Shown: one piece after another, positions 1-7,892 of the stretch | How the letters are laid out: each line of letters starts with the position of its first letter | Numbering within the stretch: position 1 is the stretch's first letter | Assembly: GCA_946478845.1 (NCBI GenBank) | Contig: CAMLDI010000002.1 | Location: 164,492-228,491 of the forward strand | Origin: an uncultured Paenibacillaceae bacterium | GTDB taxonomy: Bacteria > Bacillota > Bacilli > Aneurinibacillales > Aneurinibacillaceae | Reading direction: 5' to 3' | DNA length: 64,000 bases | Notes under the pieces: model-generated | Databases searched by the model: none | Told to the model about the DNA's origin: nothing | What the model saw: only the letters and a program-made list of their open reading frames with translations | Position numbers and translations under genes: made by a program

Positions 1-384
1 ATCCAATCTTCGTTGAAACAACATAAAATAACTGCTGCTGTGAATGTAAACGTTGGTTCAAAAGAGCAAATAAAAAATGCTCATGAATTGAATTTATCTG
101 TTAATAAATATCATCTATATAAAGACTTTGCAGAAAAAGGAATTTCTGTTGAATTAGGGGAAGTTCAATCAACACCAATTAATAAATTAGTAGAAAAAGA
201 AAAGAAAAAGGATCAATCTGTTAAAAAACCACCTAAGAATAATAAACAAAGCAATAATAATCAGAGCAATAATAATTCAAATAAAGACAAACAGAATCTG
301 GGACAAACCAAAACAGACCAAAATAAGCCGAATCAAACTAATAAGGGCCAAAATAATCAAGGCCAGAACAATAAAAATAAGTGA
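1..384 (+). CDS. C-terminal part of an RsgI-like anti-sigma-I factor (5' partial)
   Basis: The frame is open from the first base, so this is the end of a longer gene; the TTG at 13 is probably internal. About 127 residues are visible. The first 60 carry the pattern typical of RsgI proteins before their variable tail: an Ala/Asn-rich strand, then an LSVNKYHLY stretch and a following helix. In that family this region precedes an extracellular sensor tail, and the N-terminus binds and inhibits the sigma factor SigI. The rest is low complexity, rich in Asn, Gln and Lys, and looks disordered. The N-terminal anti-sigma domain and membrane helix lie outside the window, so the family call rests on the KY-LY region only. 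A short signal-peptide protein follows 24 bases later. Confidence 0.55.
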   Translation: MQSSLKQHKITAAVNVNVGSKEQIKNAHELNLSVNKYHLYKDFAEKGISVELGEVQSTPINKLVEKEKKKDQSVKKPPKNNKQSNNNQSNNNSNKDKQNLGQTKTDQNKPNQTNKGQNNQGQNNKNK

Positions 385-408
385 ATAAAAAATTGATTGG
401 GAGATGAG

Positions 409-819
409 ATGCATATGTTTTCACCAAAGAAAATTATACTGACTGGCGTTATTCTTTCTGTAATTGCAGGTACCACTGTTTTTGCAAATGAAATTGCTCA
501 AATCACAGGACAACAAGAAGCAGAAGTATCACAAAATAATAATGCACCAGATATGGTTGAACCAGAATCTGCCGATGCAACATCTGAAGGGAAAGTAACT
601 TCAGAGCCTATTGAAGATTCAACTGTAGGTGTAGACGTAACAATTTCTGAAGATGGAGTAGTTGCGAAGGCTACTGGATTAGAAAATGCTCTAACTCATG
701 TGCAAAATGAAAATGCACGTGCACATATCCAGGCTAATATTGAGAAGAAACAAGCAAAAGATGAAGCAAAAGCTGAGAAAAAGCAGGAAAAAGCCGATGC
801 TAAATCTGAAAAACAGTAA
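409..819 (+). CDS. Small exported protein with charged C-terminal helix
   Basis: I do not recognise this family. The N-terminus is a signal peptide: a few polar residues with Lys-Lys, a hydrophobic stretch (IILTGVILSVIAGTTV) and a likely cleavage after VFA. The middle is acidic and rich in Ser, Thr, Glu and Val. The last 35 residues are a Lys/Glu/Ala helix with a repeating EKKQ/DAKAEKK pattern, probably a coiled coil. The ribosome site GGGAG at 399-403 serves ATG 409 or ATG 415. The gene follows the RsgI-like gene closely and ends at a strong terminator, so the two are probably cotranscribed and this may be an accessory cell-surface protein. Confidence 0.6.
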   Translation: MHMFSPKKIILTGVILSVIAGTTVFANEIAQITGQQEAEVSQNNNAPDMVEPESADATSEGKVTSEPIEDSTVGVDVTISEDGVVAKATGLENALTHVQNENARAHIQANIEKKQAKDEAKAEKKQEKADAKSEKQ

Positions 820-854
820 CAAAAACAATTCGATTACGTAAATAATTTGATGAA

Positions 855-886
855 TAGACCGTCCACATAAGGGCGGTCTATTTTCT
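855..886 (+). terminator. Rho-independent terminator
   Basis: A ten-base-pair stem (855-864 with 871-880, one G-T pair) with loop ACATAA is followed by a T-rich run. It closes the RsgI-like/small exported protein unit before sftA. Confidence 0.8.
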
Positions 887-1002
887 CTATTTGTAACTTT
901 CGTGTTGTATTATGATAGAAAACTCGGGAGAAAAATGGAGGACCATGGTAAAATAGAATGAAAAATGAAGAAAACATCCTTTGTTGAAAGGAAGAGCTCA
1001 TA

Positions 1003-3084
1003 GTGAAATTCATAGATCGTTTCAAAAATTGGATGTCTAAAAATAATGATGAAGAAGAATTGGTTGAGCGGGCAGACTACCCAAAACCAACACCCATTAT
1101 CGCAAAAAATCTAACCATACGAACGACTGCAATATATCCTAAAAACAGTACACCTACAGGGGATAATGAAGTTTCTTTTCCCACCAGGAAATCTAATTTT
1201 AAATTTCCTTTAATTCCTGATCAGATTCCTGAAGGGAGTACTCCCATACCAAATTTGAATAAAGAGATTGAACCGGTTTTTAAGCCACGGAAAACGAAAC
1301 GGGCACCAGGAATCCAGGCAGAAACCAAAACAGGTACAACTGCACCAAATAATAAAGCCCGGTTTCGTCCTACACAGGTTATTTCCCCAATCTATGGTTA
1401 TCACCGCCCCAAACCAAAAGTGGAAGATGTACCAACCTTTGTGGAAGATGAGAAAACTCCTCCAGTAGAAGTGGATATTCCATTACAGGAGAAGATTCCT
1501 TTACAAGTTGATTCCCCAGTTCAGGAAGACCCTATTATGGAAGAAATGCCTTTACAGGTAGATAGGTCTGTGATCGTTGAGATTCCTGTGCCGGAATTAA
1601 AACCTGTGCATCAATGGAGCCAGATTCCCCCTCTACAACAAGGGGAACAAAGAAGTATAGATGCCAGAACCTATCATCGTCCTTATAGCGGTTTATTGAA
1701 ATCGGTTCCACTATTGCGTGAGGAATCCACAGAGTCTGTACGAAGACAGCAAGAAACCCTGGCGGAAACACTTCGTAATTTTCATGTGAATGCAGAAGTG
1801 ATTGGTGCGGTACAAGGGCCTTCTGTGATTCGTTATGAAATTCAACCTGCAGCAGGGGTGAAAGTGAATAAAATTACGAACTTGGCTGATGATTTGAAAT
1901 TAAGTTTAGCCGCACGGGATATTCGGATTGAAGCGCCTATTCCAGGCCGGTCCGCTATTGGAATAGAAGTGCCTAATGAAAAAAGCCGCCCTGTATATCT
2001 CAGGGAAATTATTGAATCTGAAGCCTTTCGTCGCCAATCTTCTCCTTTAAAAGTAGCCCTTGGGGTTGATATTGGCGGTAGTCCTATGGTGACCGATTTA
2101 TCCACTATGCCCCATGGATTAATTGCCGGAGCTACAGGTTCTGGGAAAAGCGTTTGTATTCATTCTTTAATTTTAAGTTTATTGTTTAAAGCCACACCGG
2201 AACAGGTTCGGATTTTACTAATCGATCCGAAAATGGTTGAATTGGCTCCTTATAATCGATTGCCCCATTTAGTGACACCTGTAGTGACCGACCCCAAACA
2301 GGCAACAGCAGCCTTAAAATGGGCCGTAGAAGAAATGGATCGGCGGTATGAACAATTTGCTGAGGCTGGGGTAAGGGATTTGTCAAGATATAATGATTTA
2401 ATGGCACGTACTTTTCCTGGGGGGAATCGTTCGTTGCCTTCCATAGTTATTATTATTGATGAATTGGCAGATTTAATGATGGTATCTCCACAGGACGTAG
2501 AAGAAGCCATTTGCCGCATTGCTCAAAAAGCGAGAGCTTGTGGCATTCATCTATTAGTGGCAACCCAGCGTCCCAGTGTTGACGTCATTACAGGTCTGAT
2601 TAAAGCTAATATCCCTTCTCGCATTGCTTTTTCTGTATCCTCGCAAACAGATTCTCGTACAATCCTTGATATGGGTGGGGCAGAGAGATTGCTTGGCCGT
2701 GGGGATATGTTGTATATGGGAAGTGGGAGCAGTAAACCGATTCGTTTACAGGGGCCATATGTATCTGATGAAGAGATTGATCAAGTGACCACCTATATAA
2801 AAAGCCAGCGTGAACCAGAGTACCTCTTTGAAAAAGAGGCCTTAAATATCAACCTTGGGGGAGAGGAAACCGACGATTTGTTTGCTGATGCAGTTTTGTT
2901 CTGTGTTGATAATGGGCAAGCATCAGCCTCTTCTTTACAACGAAACTTCCGCATTGGTTATAATCGTGCAGCTCGCTTAATTGAAATGATGGAAGCCAAA
3001 GGTTTTATCTCAGGACAAAGTGGCAGTAAACCGCGAGATGTTTTCATTTCCATTGATGAATATGAAGAAATCTTTATGAAATAA
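1003..3084 (+). CDS. sftA: Soluble FtsK/SpoIIIE-family DNA translocase (SftA-like)
   Basis: An ATP-driven DNA pump that clears chromosomal DNA from the closing septum. The first 230 residues are a low-complexity Pro/Glu linker with no membrane helices, which separates it from SpoIIIE and FtsK and fits SftA. From about residue 235 it has the FtsK alpha/beta motor: Walker A GATGSGKS near 376 and Walker [11 protein letters not shown] near 485. The last 65 residues form the winged-helix gamma domain ([18 protein letters not shown]) that reads polar DNA motifs. It is 693 residues, shorter than the roughly 950 of B. subtilis SftA, the difference being in the linker. The start is GTG with GAAAGGAAG upstream. 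In B. subtilis sftA is close to ytxJ-aroA-ccpA; here about 25 kb of other genes separates them. Confidence 0.85.
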   Translation: MKFIDRFKNWMSKNNDEEELVERADYPKPTPIIAKNLTIRTTAIYPKNSTPTGDNEVSFPTRKSNFKFPLIPDQIPEGSTPIPNLNKEIEPVFKPRKTKRAPGIQAETKTGTTAPNNKARFRPTQVISPIYGYHRPKPKVEDVPTFVEDEKTPPVEVDIPLQEKIPLQVDSPVQEDPIMEEMPLQVDRSVIVEIPVPELKPVHQWSQIPPLQQGEQRSIDARTYHRPYSGLLKSVPLLREESTESVRRQQETLAETLRNFHVNAEVIGAVQGPSVIRYEIQPAAGVKVNKITNLADDLKLSLAARDIRIEAPIPGRSAIGIEVPNEKSRPVYLREIIESEAFRRQSSPLKVALGVDIGGSPMVTDLSTMPHGLIAGATGSGKSVCIHSLILSLLFKATPEQVRILLIDPKMVELAPYNRLPHLVTPVVTDPKQATAALKWAVEEMDRRYEQFAEAGVRDLSRYNDLMARTFPGGNRSLPSIVIIIDELADLMMVSPQDVEEAICRIAQKARACGIHLLVATQRPSVDVITGLIKANIPSRIAFSVSSQTDSRTILDMGGAERLLGRGDMLYMGSGSSKPIRLQGPYVSDEEIDQVTTYIKSQREPEYLFEKEALNINLGGEETDDLFADAVLFCVDNGQASASSLQRNFRIGYNRAARLIEMMEAKGFISGQSGSKPRDVFISIDEYEEIFMK

Positions 3085-3114
3085 AGGAAATTCCGGGTTG
3101 ATTGGGAATAGTAA

Positions 3115-3152
3115 AAACCCCTGTTATCTTTTATAGATAACAGGGGTTTCTT
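3115..3152. terminator. Bidirectional terminator
   Basis: A 15-base-pair perfect stem (3115-3129 with 3135-3149) with loop TTTAT and A/T runs on both sides. It ends sftA on the plus strand and the pseudogene remnant on the minus strand. Confidence 0.85.
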
Positions 3153-3156
3153 GTTG

Positions 3157-3297
3157 TTATTTAATTAAAAACTCTTCCATCTTCACAGGTTGTGATATAA
3201 ACCCTTTTTCTAACATACCTTCAGAGAACTTTTGTTGTTCGGCAATGACTTTTTCATCCAGAGGAACGAGTTCATCTATTTCCCTCGATGCAATAGT
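3157..3297 (-). pseudogene. C-terminal remnant of an ABC transporter substrate-binding protein
   Basis: A 46-codon minus-strand frame without a usable start ends in TAA at 3157. Its translation (VIAEQQKFSEGMLEKGF, then ISQPVKMEEFLIK) has the look of the last residues of SsuA/NMT1-type periplasmic-binding lipoproteins, where a final helix is followed by a short hydrophobic-acidic tail. The fragment overlaps the last codons of the amidohydrolase in another frame, so a deletion probably joined the two. It is followed at once by a good terminator, as a real operon end would be. I infer that a transporter once sat in the amidohydrolase operon. The family call is moderate because the fragment is short. 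Confidence 0.5.
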
Positions 3298-4745
3298 TTA
3301 TCCACATCTTTTTCTACGACTGTTCCTTTAAAGAAATCTGGATTGCTTTCCGCGTAAAGTTTAGCTGGATTGGCAAAAACGAATGATTTGAAATCTTCGG
3401 GACTTAAACGTTCTTGTTCTACAAGAGAATATACATCCGCTACTACTTCTGAGATAACAGGGACATCCCAGTGTCCTGCATCAGAAGCCAGGAAGGCTTT
3501 CAAAGGTTCCGCAAATGGCAGTTCTTTTCGGTTAAAAGCAGAAGCAATGGTTGGGTCATCCCCTTCTATTCCGAAATAGAAATTATTAACGAAGAGATCA
3601 CGGATATCTTCTGCCCGGGTAATATTTAGGGTGGCATAATCATCTATCGCATCTGATTCCACTTGATTGTTATTAATTACACCTAAACCGTTTCCGATTT
3701 GATCTAATCGGCTGGTAATTCTTTCATCACCATATTGTTCGTATAACTCCCGTAGACGTTTATGGTCAATGTTCGCTGGATCATAAAGCTTTTTGATACT
3801 TTCTGGATTTCTCCGTTCCCAATGCCAGATCAAATCAGGATAAAGGCTGGCACCCCAGCTTACACCACCTTCGATAAATGCAAATTTTAAGGCTGGAAAT
3901 CGTTTTGTGACCCCACCGAAAAATAATGATTTAGCCAGGGCTGCAGAAGCGGAGGCAAAATGACCAATATGGTTGTAAGTATAATTAGAGATAGAACGCC
4001 GGCCTGTCCAACCCATTCCTGCAGTGTGTAACGTTGGAGTTACTTTCAATTCAACGCATTTCGCCCAGAAAGGATCATAATCATACTGGCTATCAATGCC
4101 AAAGAAGTCTAACCAGTAGGCTTCTCTAGCTAATTCAGGGTACTTGTCTACAATAGCTGATATAGGACGGCGTACGTGACCTGCTATTAATATGGCTTTC
4201 AAGCCAAGGGTGTTGACTGCATATTCAAGTTCTTCAATTCCTTCATCCGGGGTATGTAATGGAATAACAGCTACCGGGGTCATGCGATCAGAGTAATCAC
4301 GGTAAACTTCAGCACTATATATATTAAGGGCGCGAACTGCTGCTCTTCGTATTTCATCATCATCTATACTGGCAACAAATAAGCCTAGGTTTGGATAAAG
4401 AACGGCAAAGTCAGTGCCGATTTCTTCAAGGCGCTCATGAAGCAATTTTGGCAGGGCAAAAGTAGCAAGATCTAAGGTATCAAAAGTAGGGACGGTCCAC
4501 CATGGTGGACGTGCTGTGCGGTTAGCTTTTCTTTCATCCCATGACTGGTTATACCATGCTGTACGAGCAGCTTTTCGTATTACTTGATAGCGTTCTACAA
4601 TTTCAGGTCCCCCAACCTGATTTAAATAATCGAGAAATAGTGGTTCAAATTCGATCGTATGAAAATCTGTATCGATGATCGGAAAATCCAAACCTTCTCG
4701 AACCAATGCTGACCTATTCTTACCTTCTTTTACAACAATACTCAT
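3276..4745 (-). CDS. Amidohydrolase-2 family metal-dependent hydrolase/decarboxylase
   Basis: Belongs to the amidohydrolase-related family that includes ACMSD and other TIM-barrel decarboxylases and hydrolases (PF04909 type). The N-terminal strand has the family signature DTDFHTIE (residues 25-32), a DxDxHxxE version of the metal motif. Further candidate metal and active-site residues are the His in LIAGH, the LHTAGMGW loop, FIEGGVSW and the Asp/His in SDAGHWD. The start is chosen at ATG 4745 because AGGGGAG lies 8 bases upstream; the frame stays open further upstream without a site. At 489 residues it is long for the family. It sits behind a promoter and attenuator-like leader and runs into a transporter remnant, which suggests breakdown of an imported compound. 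The substrate cannot be read from the sequence. Confidence 0.75.
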   Translation of the reverse strand: MSIVVKEGKNRSALVREGLDFPIIDTDFHTIEFEPLFLDYLNQVGGPEIVERYQVIRKAARTAWYNQSWDERKANRTARPPWWTVPTFDTLDLATFALPKLLHERLEEIGTDFAVLYPNLGLFVASIDDDEIRRAAVRALNIYSAEVYRDYSDRMTPVAVIPLHTPDEGIEELEYAVNTLGLKAILIAGHVRRPISAIVDKYPELAREAYWLDFFGIDSQYDYDPFWAKCVELKVTPTLHTAGMGWTGRRSISNYTYNHIGHFASASAALAKSLFFGGVTKRFPALKFAFIEGGVSWGASLYPDLIWHWERRNPESIKKLYDPANIDHKRLRELYEQYGDERITSRLDQIGNGLGVINNNQVESDAIDDYATLNITRAEDIRDLFVNNFYFGIEGDDPTIASAFNRKELPFAEPLKAFLASDAGHWDVPVISEVVADVYSLVEQERLSPEDFKSFVFANPAKLYAESNPDFFKGTVVEKDVDKLLHRGK

Positions 4746-4782
4746 CTTAACATCTCCCCTTAACTTAAAATTAAATGAAAAA

Positions 4783-4827
4783 AGAGGCAGCATAAAACAA
4801 ATACAACATTTGCTTTATGGTGCCTCT
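4783..4827 (-). promoter_or_regulatory. Terminator-like hairpin in the leader of the amidohydrolase gene (candidate attenuator)
   Basis: On the minus strand a 20-base arm (4827-4808) pairs with 4802-4783, with one mismatch and one wobble, and is followed directly by six U residues. It lies only about 38 bases before the amidohydrolase start codon and inside the transcript expected from the promoter at 4897-4925. A small CTGG-AAAA-CCAG hairpin (4824-4835) overlaps the base of the stem and could compete with it. This is the layout of a transcription attenuator or riboswitch expression platform. It could instead be only the terminator of the upstream thioesterase gene. Confidence 0.6.
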
Positions 4828-4896
4828 GGTTTTCCAGTAAGCAATTATGTGGTTGTAATATTAATCATAGTATATATATATGATTAATTTGTTTTT

Positions 4897-4925
4897 AAAT
4901 TACTATTAAATGATTTCTTTGTCAA
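4897..4925 (-). promoter_or_regulatory. SigA-type promoter for the amidohydrolase leader
   Basis: Minus strand: -35 TTGACA (4925-4920), 17-base spacer, -10 TAATTT (4902-4897). Transcription would start near 4890, giving a leader of about 145 bases that contains the hairpin at 4783-4827. Confidence 0.65.
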
Positions 4926-4972
4926 CAACTTTTTATAATTTTTTAGTCTGAAAACAGGCTCAACCCTTTTGT

Positions 4973-5464
4973 TCATTCTTTAGTAAAGGTACTAGGCATA
5001 ACTACAGCGATGACTTCGCCACGGGCAACCATAGTATCATTTGCAAATACCTCAGTATCTACTTTCCATTTCTTCGGATGGATTTCTGTTACCCGTCCCA
5101 TGGCAATTAATGGTACACCATCAGGAGTGGGTTTGATAAAGTCCACTTTTAATGAAGCTGTGACAAAACGGGAAGGCACTGATCCATCACCAACTTCGTG
5201 TCCATTTTTACGGTGTAATGCCAGTGCAGCGGAACCTGTCCCGTGGCAATCGATTAACGAAGCAATTAAACCGCCATAAACAAAGCCTGGAATGGCTTTA
5301 TGCTCTGGAAGTGGGGTATAGATTGTTTTCGTTTGTTCCCCATCCCATCCTGTGCGGAAGTGATGGCCTGCATCATTTAATCGGCCACATCCATAACACC
5401 AGGCAAAATCATCGGGATAATCGTCTTGAATTGCTTTAACTATTGTCTCCTCCAACCATTTCAT
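4973..5464 (-). CDS. PaaI-like hotdog-fold thioesterase
   Basis: A single hotdog domain of about 160 residues, the usual size. It shows the family layout: an N-terminal WCYGCG-LN segment, then HKAIPGFVYGGLIASLID (the hot-dog helix with catalytic region), and two terminal beta strands (KVDFIKPTPDG and KKWKVDTEVFAN). Such proteins hydrolyse acyl-CoA thioesters. The start is uncertain. ATG 5464 touches the ribosome site AAAGGGG; TTG 5455 is better spaced; the frame is open to ATG 5494. It lies upstream of the amidohydrolase on the same strand and is divergent from the M20 gene, with about 100 bases shared for both promoters. Confidence 0.8.
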   Translation of the reverse strand: MKWLEETIVKAIQDDYPDDFAWCYGCGRLNDAGHHFRTGWDGEQTKTIYTPLPEHKAIPGFVYGGLIASLIDCHGTGSAALALHRKNGHEVGDGSVPSRFVTASLKVDFIKPTPDGVPLIAMGRVTEIHPKKWKVDTEVFANDTMVARGEVIAVVMPSTFTKE

Positions 5465-5589
5465 CCCCTTTCTTTTCAGAATATTATAACACATGTAATT
5501 AAAGGTTTCCTAAAAAAAGGAATTCATTTTAAATTGTAAATAGTATAATTGATAGAATGATTTATAAGTTCTTTAGGGAGGTGTCTATC

Positions 5590-6765
5590 TTGCTTCAGCA
5601 AATGCAAAGAAGATTAGAAGAAGTATATCCCGAAATGGTATCCTGGCGAAGACATTTTCATCAACATCCAGAACTTTCATTTCAAGAAGGGAGAACCTCC
5701 CAAAAAATCGCTGAGATCTTGCATGGATTTGGCCTATCTGTGAAAACAGGTGTGGGGGGCAATGGGGTCATTGGTGTTTTGGATGGAAAAAAGGATGGAA
5801 AAACCATTGCCTTTCGCGCAGACTTTGATGCTCTTCCTATCACAGATGAAAAAGAAGTAGGATATAAATCTACAGTACAGGGTGTTATGCATGCCTGCGG
5901 ACACGATGGACATACTGCGACAATGCTAGGCGTTGCAAAAGTATTAAGTGAGTTTCGGCAACAAGTGAAAGGGAAAATCATTTTTATTTTTCAACATGCT
6001 GAAGAAAAATTGCCTGGCGGTGCAGCATCAATTATTGCCAAGGGAGGTCTCGATAGAGTGGATGCCATTTTCGGAGCCCATTTATTTACGGACCTTCCTC
6101 TGGGGAAAATTGGGTTAAGGGAAGGCCCTATTATGGCGGCGGTGGATGTATTTAAGTTAATGATTCAGGGAAAAGGGGGGCATGGCGCGAAACCCCATGA
6201 AACTGTGGACTCCGTGGTGGTTGGGAGCCAGATTGTTAATCAACTGCAACAAATTGTAAGCCGCAGGATTAATCCCCTTGAACCTTCTGTTGTAACAGTT
6301 GGGGTTTTCCAGGCGGGGACTGCCTTTAACATCATTGCAGATAAAGCAAGGATTGAAGGAACGGTTCGTACTTTCAACCCTGTTGTTCGGGAAAAAATCG
6401 AGGCTGAAATCCGCAGTATTGTAAATGGGGTGTGTGAGAGCTCCCATGCTGGCTATGAGCTGGAATATACCCATGGCTATCCTGCCTTATTCAATCATAA
6501 AGAAGAGACGGCTCTCATTAAGAAGCTGGTCCAAGAAGAATTAGGGCAAGAGCAGCTGGTAGAAATCCCACCTCGTATGGCAGCAGAGGATTTTGCTTAT
6601 TATGTACAAGAAGTTCCGGGGGCTTTTTTTATGATTGGCGGCCACGGGGTAGGGGAAAACACCCGGTATTCCAACCATCATCCTAAATTTGATTTTGAGG
6701 AAAAAGCCATGGAGGTAGGAGGAAAAATCTTCTTGAGACTTGCTCATCACTATGTAATTTCCTAG
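5590..6765 (+). CDS. M20 family amidohydrolase (N-acyl-L-amino acid/hippurate hydrolase type)
   Basis: Zinc-dependent deacylase of the M20D group, 391 residues as expected. The dimetal site is visible: HACGHDGHTA near residues 100-109, the catalytic HAEE near 136 and a C-terminal HHPKFDF loop. A lid/dimerisation domain interrupts the catalytic domain between about 175 and 300. These enzymes free amino acids from N-acyl or aryl conjugates. The start is TTG 5590, chosen because AGGGAGG lies 8 bases upstream; an ATG at 5557 has no site. It is divergent from the thioesterase and followed by a terminator, so it is a single-gene unit. The exact substrate is unknown. Confidence 0.85.
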   Translation: MLQQMQRRLEEVYPEMVSWRRHFHQHPELSFQEGRTSQKIAEILHGFGLSVKTGVGGNGVIGVLDGKKDGKTIAFRADFDALPITDEKEVGYKSTVQGVMHACGHDGHTATMLGVAKVLSEFRQQVKGKIIFIFQHAEEKLPGGAASIIAKGGLDRVDAIFGAHLFTDLPLGKIGLREGPIMAAVDVFKLMIQGKGGHGAKPHETVDSVVVGSQIVNQLQQIVSRRINPLEPSVVTVGVFQAGTAFNIIADKARIEGTVRTFNPVVREKIEAEIRSIVNGVCESSHAGYELEYTHGYPALFNHKEETALIKKLVQEELGQEQLVEIPPRMAAEDFAYYVQEVPGAFFMIGGHGVGENTRYSNHHPKFDFEEKAMEVGGKIFLRLAHHYVIS

Positions 6766-6771
6766 AAGGAA

Positions 6772-6797
6772 AGGGTGCCCTGGTTGGCACCCTTTTT
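6772..6797 (+). terminator. Terminator of the M20 gene
   Basis: Stem AGGGTGCC (6772-6779) with GGCACCCT (6785-6792), then TTTT. Confidence 0.85.
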
Positions 6798-6849
6798 CAA
6801 TTAAAATTCGATAAAATATATGTGATTAAGGAGGAGGTCTAATATGATC

Positions 6850-7431
6850 TTATTCAATCTTAATTTCAGAAAACAGTTTTCGTGCATCTTTTGTGGCATA
6901 TTGGACCTGAATGAGCCTTGCAAAATCAGGGATGGCTAAATTATAATTTTTCACTTTATAAATATCTTCTTCTGGGATTTCTACCTGGAACCATAAGCCG
7001 TCATTAATATTTCCATATGGATCCTGAATCTTGCCATCAATGCAATAAATAATATCTGTAATTTTATGATTTCCAATTGTGAAAATCGCTTTTCCTGTAT
7101 TTTTGATTTCTTTGAGCATAGCCCTCATGGAATTCCGGGTGGTTTTGCCTTTATAGGTTTGTAAATAGAGGGTAACTACATATTTCCCAGCTTTTCTTTT
7201 ATCTTTTCCTTCGTATTTGTTTAATTCTAGCCGTTGGAATTGCTCTGGATAAATGTATTCCATAATGGTTTGTTGAATAATGGATTTAATTTGATCTTCA
7301 GAGGTTAGGTTTTGTGGATCAACGTATTGTGCATTAGTGCTTTTAGGAATTGTAAAAATGCAAATGAAAACAAGGAAAAAAATAAATGAAAATTTGCCTA
7401 GTAGGGCTTTGGGAGAGATTTTGTTAGCCAT
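6850..7431 (-). CDS. Exported protein of unknown function
   Basis: Not recognised. 193 residues with an N-terminal hydrophobic helix (FSFIFFLVFICIFTIP) and a plausible cleavage after TNAQ, so it is secreted or anchored. The mature part has mixed alpha/beta character: QIKSIIQQTIMEYIYPEQF, a GKYVVTLYLQTYKG strand pair, a FTIGNHKITDIIYCIDG strand and a C-terminal helix. The fold recalls small NTF2-like or cystatin-like domains, but that is only an impression. ATG 7431 is preferred over ATG 7437 because TTTGGAGG is correctly spaced only for the inner one. A lone Cys lies in the DIIYCIDG strand. It is divergent from the AbrB-like/comFA unit. Confidence 0.6.
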   Translation of the reverse strand: MANKISPKALLGKFSFIFFLVFICIFTIPKSTNAQYVDPQNLTSEDQIKSIIQQTIMEYIYPEQFQRLELNKYEGKDKRKAGKYVVTLYLQTYKGKTTRNSMRAMLKEIKNTGKAIFTIGNHKITDIIYCIDGKIQDPYGNINDGLWFQVEIPEEDIYKVKNYNLAIPDFARLIQVQYATKDARKLFSEIKIE

Positions 7432-7661
7432 ATCCATTCCTCCAAATAACGGGTAATAATAGCCATTTTATACCCTTAGAAATCCCCAAATATGGTGGAA
7501 ACAATACAGGAATATTAATTTCTAATTTGTCAAAAATTTGACACTTAATTCCTTAAAATGACAATAAATAGGGGTAGGAAATATCTGGTTTTTGGCGAAA
7601 TATAGCGTGACAGGATGGTCAGTCAGCTAGGGGAATACACTATAAGGAGGAAAATAGAGAT
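7432..7661. other. Divergent intergenic region
   Basis: 230 bases between two divergent units. A TTGACA-like box (around 7538) and AT-rich stretches can be read, but no convincing complete promoter pair, operator or RNA structure. AAGGAGG before 7662 is the ribosome site of the AbrB-like gene. Confidence 0.4.
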
Positions 7662-7892
7662 ATGAAAAACCTGTATTGCATTGACGAAGATGGTTATCTT
7701 GATTTGCCTGAATCCCTTTTAAGGGAGGCAGGAATTTTTCCTGAGGATCAGGTCGAGTTATTCATTAATGAGAATGGAGAACTGGTTATTCAAAAGGTGA
7801 CTGATGATATCCTTGTTGACGATGTTTCTCCAAAATCCTGGGTTTTAGTCAGCCCATTGCCTATTCATCATTCAGAATTATTAGGTGATTAA
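7662..7892 (+). CDS. Small AbrB/SpoVT-like protein
   Basis: 76 residues. The first 45 fit a swapped-hairpin AbrB domain: a start strand (YCIDEDGYLDLPESLL), the turn EAGIFPEDQVELF and a second strand (NENGELVIQKV). These domains bind DNA or act as antitoxins, but several charged DNA-contact residues expected in AbrB are not obvious here. The C-terminal 30 residues are specific to this protein. A strong site (TATAAGGAGG) precedes ATG 7662. The stop overlaps the GTG start of the ComFA-like gene by 8 bases, so the two are translationally coupled. This position in front of comFA suggests a role tied to competence or DNA metabolism, but that is inference. Confidence 0.6.
   Translation: MKNLYCIDEDGYLDLPESLLREAGIFPEDQVELFINENGELVIQKVTDDILVDDVSPKSWVLVSPLPIHHSELLGD

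Noticed and set aside
4675..4887. 70-codon plus-strand frame over the amidohydrolase leader
   Set aside because: Antisense to the amidohydrolase start and hairpin; no ribosome site.
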